Shown here one piece after another: positions 6,531 through 6,577 of a stretch of DNA of 6,577 bases. Where the stretch lies: assembly GCA_964398195.1 (NCBI GenBank), contig CAYNLW010000056.1:1-6577 (forward strand), read 5' to 3'. Both the position numbers and the translations under genes were made by a program. How positions within the stretch are numbered: the stretch's first letter is position 1; each line of letters starts with the position of its first letter. Below the pieces are notes generated by a model. That model saw only the letters and a program-made list of their open reading frames with translations. It was not told where the DNA came from and made no database searches. The DNA is from RFPI01 sp964398195 (GTDB taxonomy: Bacteria; Pseudomonadota; Gammaproteobacteria; Burkholderiales; Methylophilaceae).

Positions 6531-6554
6531 TCGATTGCTATGCGTAGCGATTGA
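6531..6554 (+). other. boxB-like stem-loop in the rRNA leader
   Basis: Bases 6531-6540 pair with 6545-6554 around a TGCG tetraloop, giving a 10-bp stem with two G-U pairs in the RNA (6533/6552 and 6536/6549). It lies just downstream of the second promoter and 2 nt before boxA. This matches the hairpin-then-boxA order of rRNA antitermination (nut-like) leaders. Confidence 0.65.
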
Positions 6555-6556
6555 AC

Positions 6557-6570
6557 TGTTCTTTAACAAT
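6557..6570 (+). promoter_or_regulatory. rRNA antitermination boxA
   Basis: TGTTCTTTAACAAT differs at one base from the E. coli rrn boxA core TGCTCTTTAACA. This RNA element recruits NusB-NusE (S10) to build the antitermination complex on rRNA transcripts. Its presence after tandem promoters is strong evidence that a 16S rRNA gene starts shortly beyond the window end. Confidence 0.87.
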
Positions 6571-6577
6571 CTAACAA

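Overview
This is an ordinary core-genome window from a betaproteobacterium with moderate G+C. The gene set, the gene order and the character of the proteins point to Methylophilaceae (Methylotenera/Methylophilus-like) or a close relative in the Nitrosomonadales. That placement is inference from the sequence alone. I see no mobile element, CRISPR array, toxin-antitoxin pair, defence system or tRNA gene, and I do not think the window holds an undescribed system.

Layout. On the + strand, rplM (L13) and rpsI (S9) form a tight ribosomal-protein pair closed by a strong intrinsic terminator. Next come argC (arginine biosynthesis) and erpA (A-type Fe-S carrier), also on the + strand, with a small perfect inverted repeat touching the argC stop. 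A GC-rich, A/T-flanked bidirectional terminator separates erpA from a convergent minus-strand pair, anmK then gltA (anhydro-MurNAc kinase and type II citrate synthase, 34 bp apart). A 193-bp divergent intergenic region follows, then tyrS on the + strand (TyrRS of the KMSKS, roughly 400-residue type). The last 216 bp contain no gene. They hold a ribosomal RNA control region: two tandem sigma70 promoters with GC-rich discriminators, then a stem-loop and a boxA antitermination element. The window stops inside the rRNA leader, so a 16S rRNA gene should begin just downstream.

How the parts fit. rplM-rpsI, tyrS and the rrn promoters are growth-rate-linked translation functions. argC, erpA, gltA and anmK are housekeeping metabolism: arginine, Fe-S maturation, citrate entry to the TCA cycle, and peptidoglycan recycling. 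The erpA/anmK/tyrS/16S neighbourhood is widely conserved in beta- and gammaproteobacteria. The departures here are a citrate synthase gene between erpA and anmK, and the absence of the M23 peptidase gene often found between anmK and tyrS. These, with the rrn leader architecture, are the points most worth a second look.
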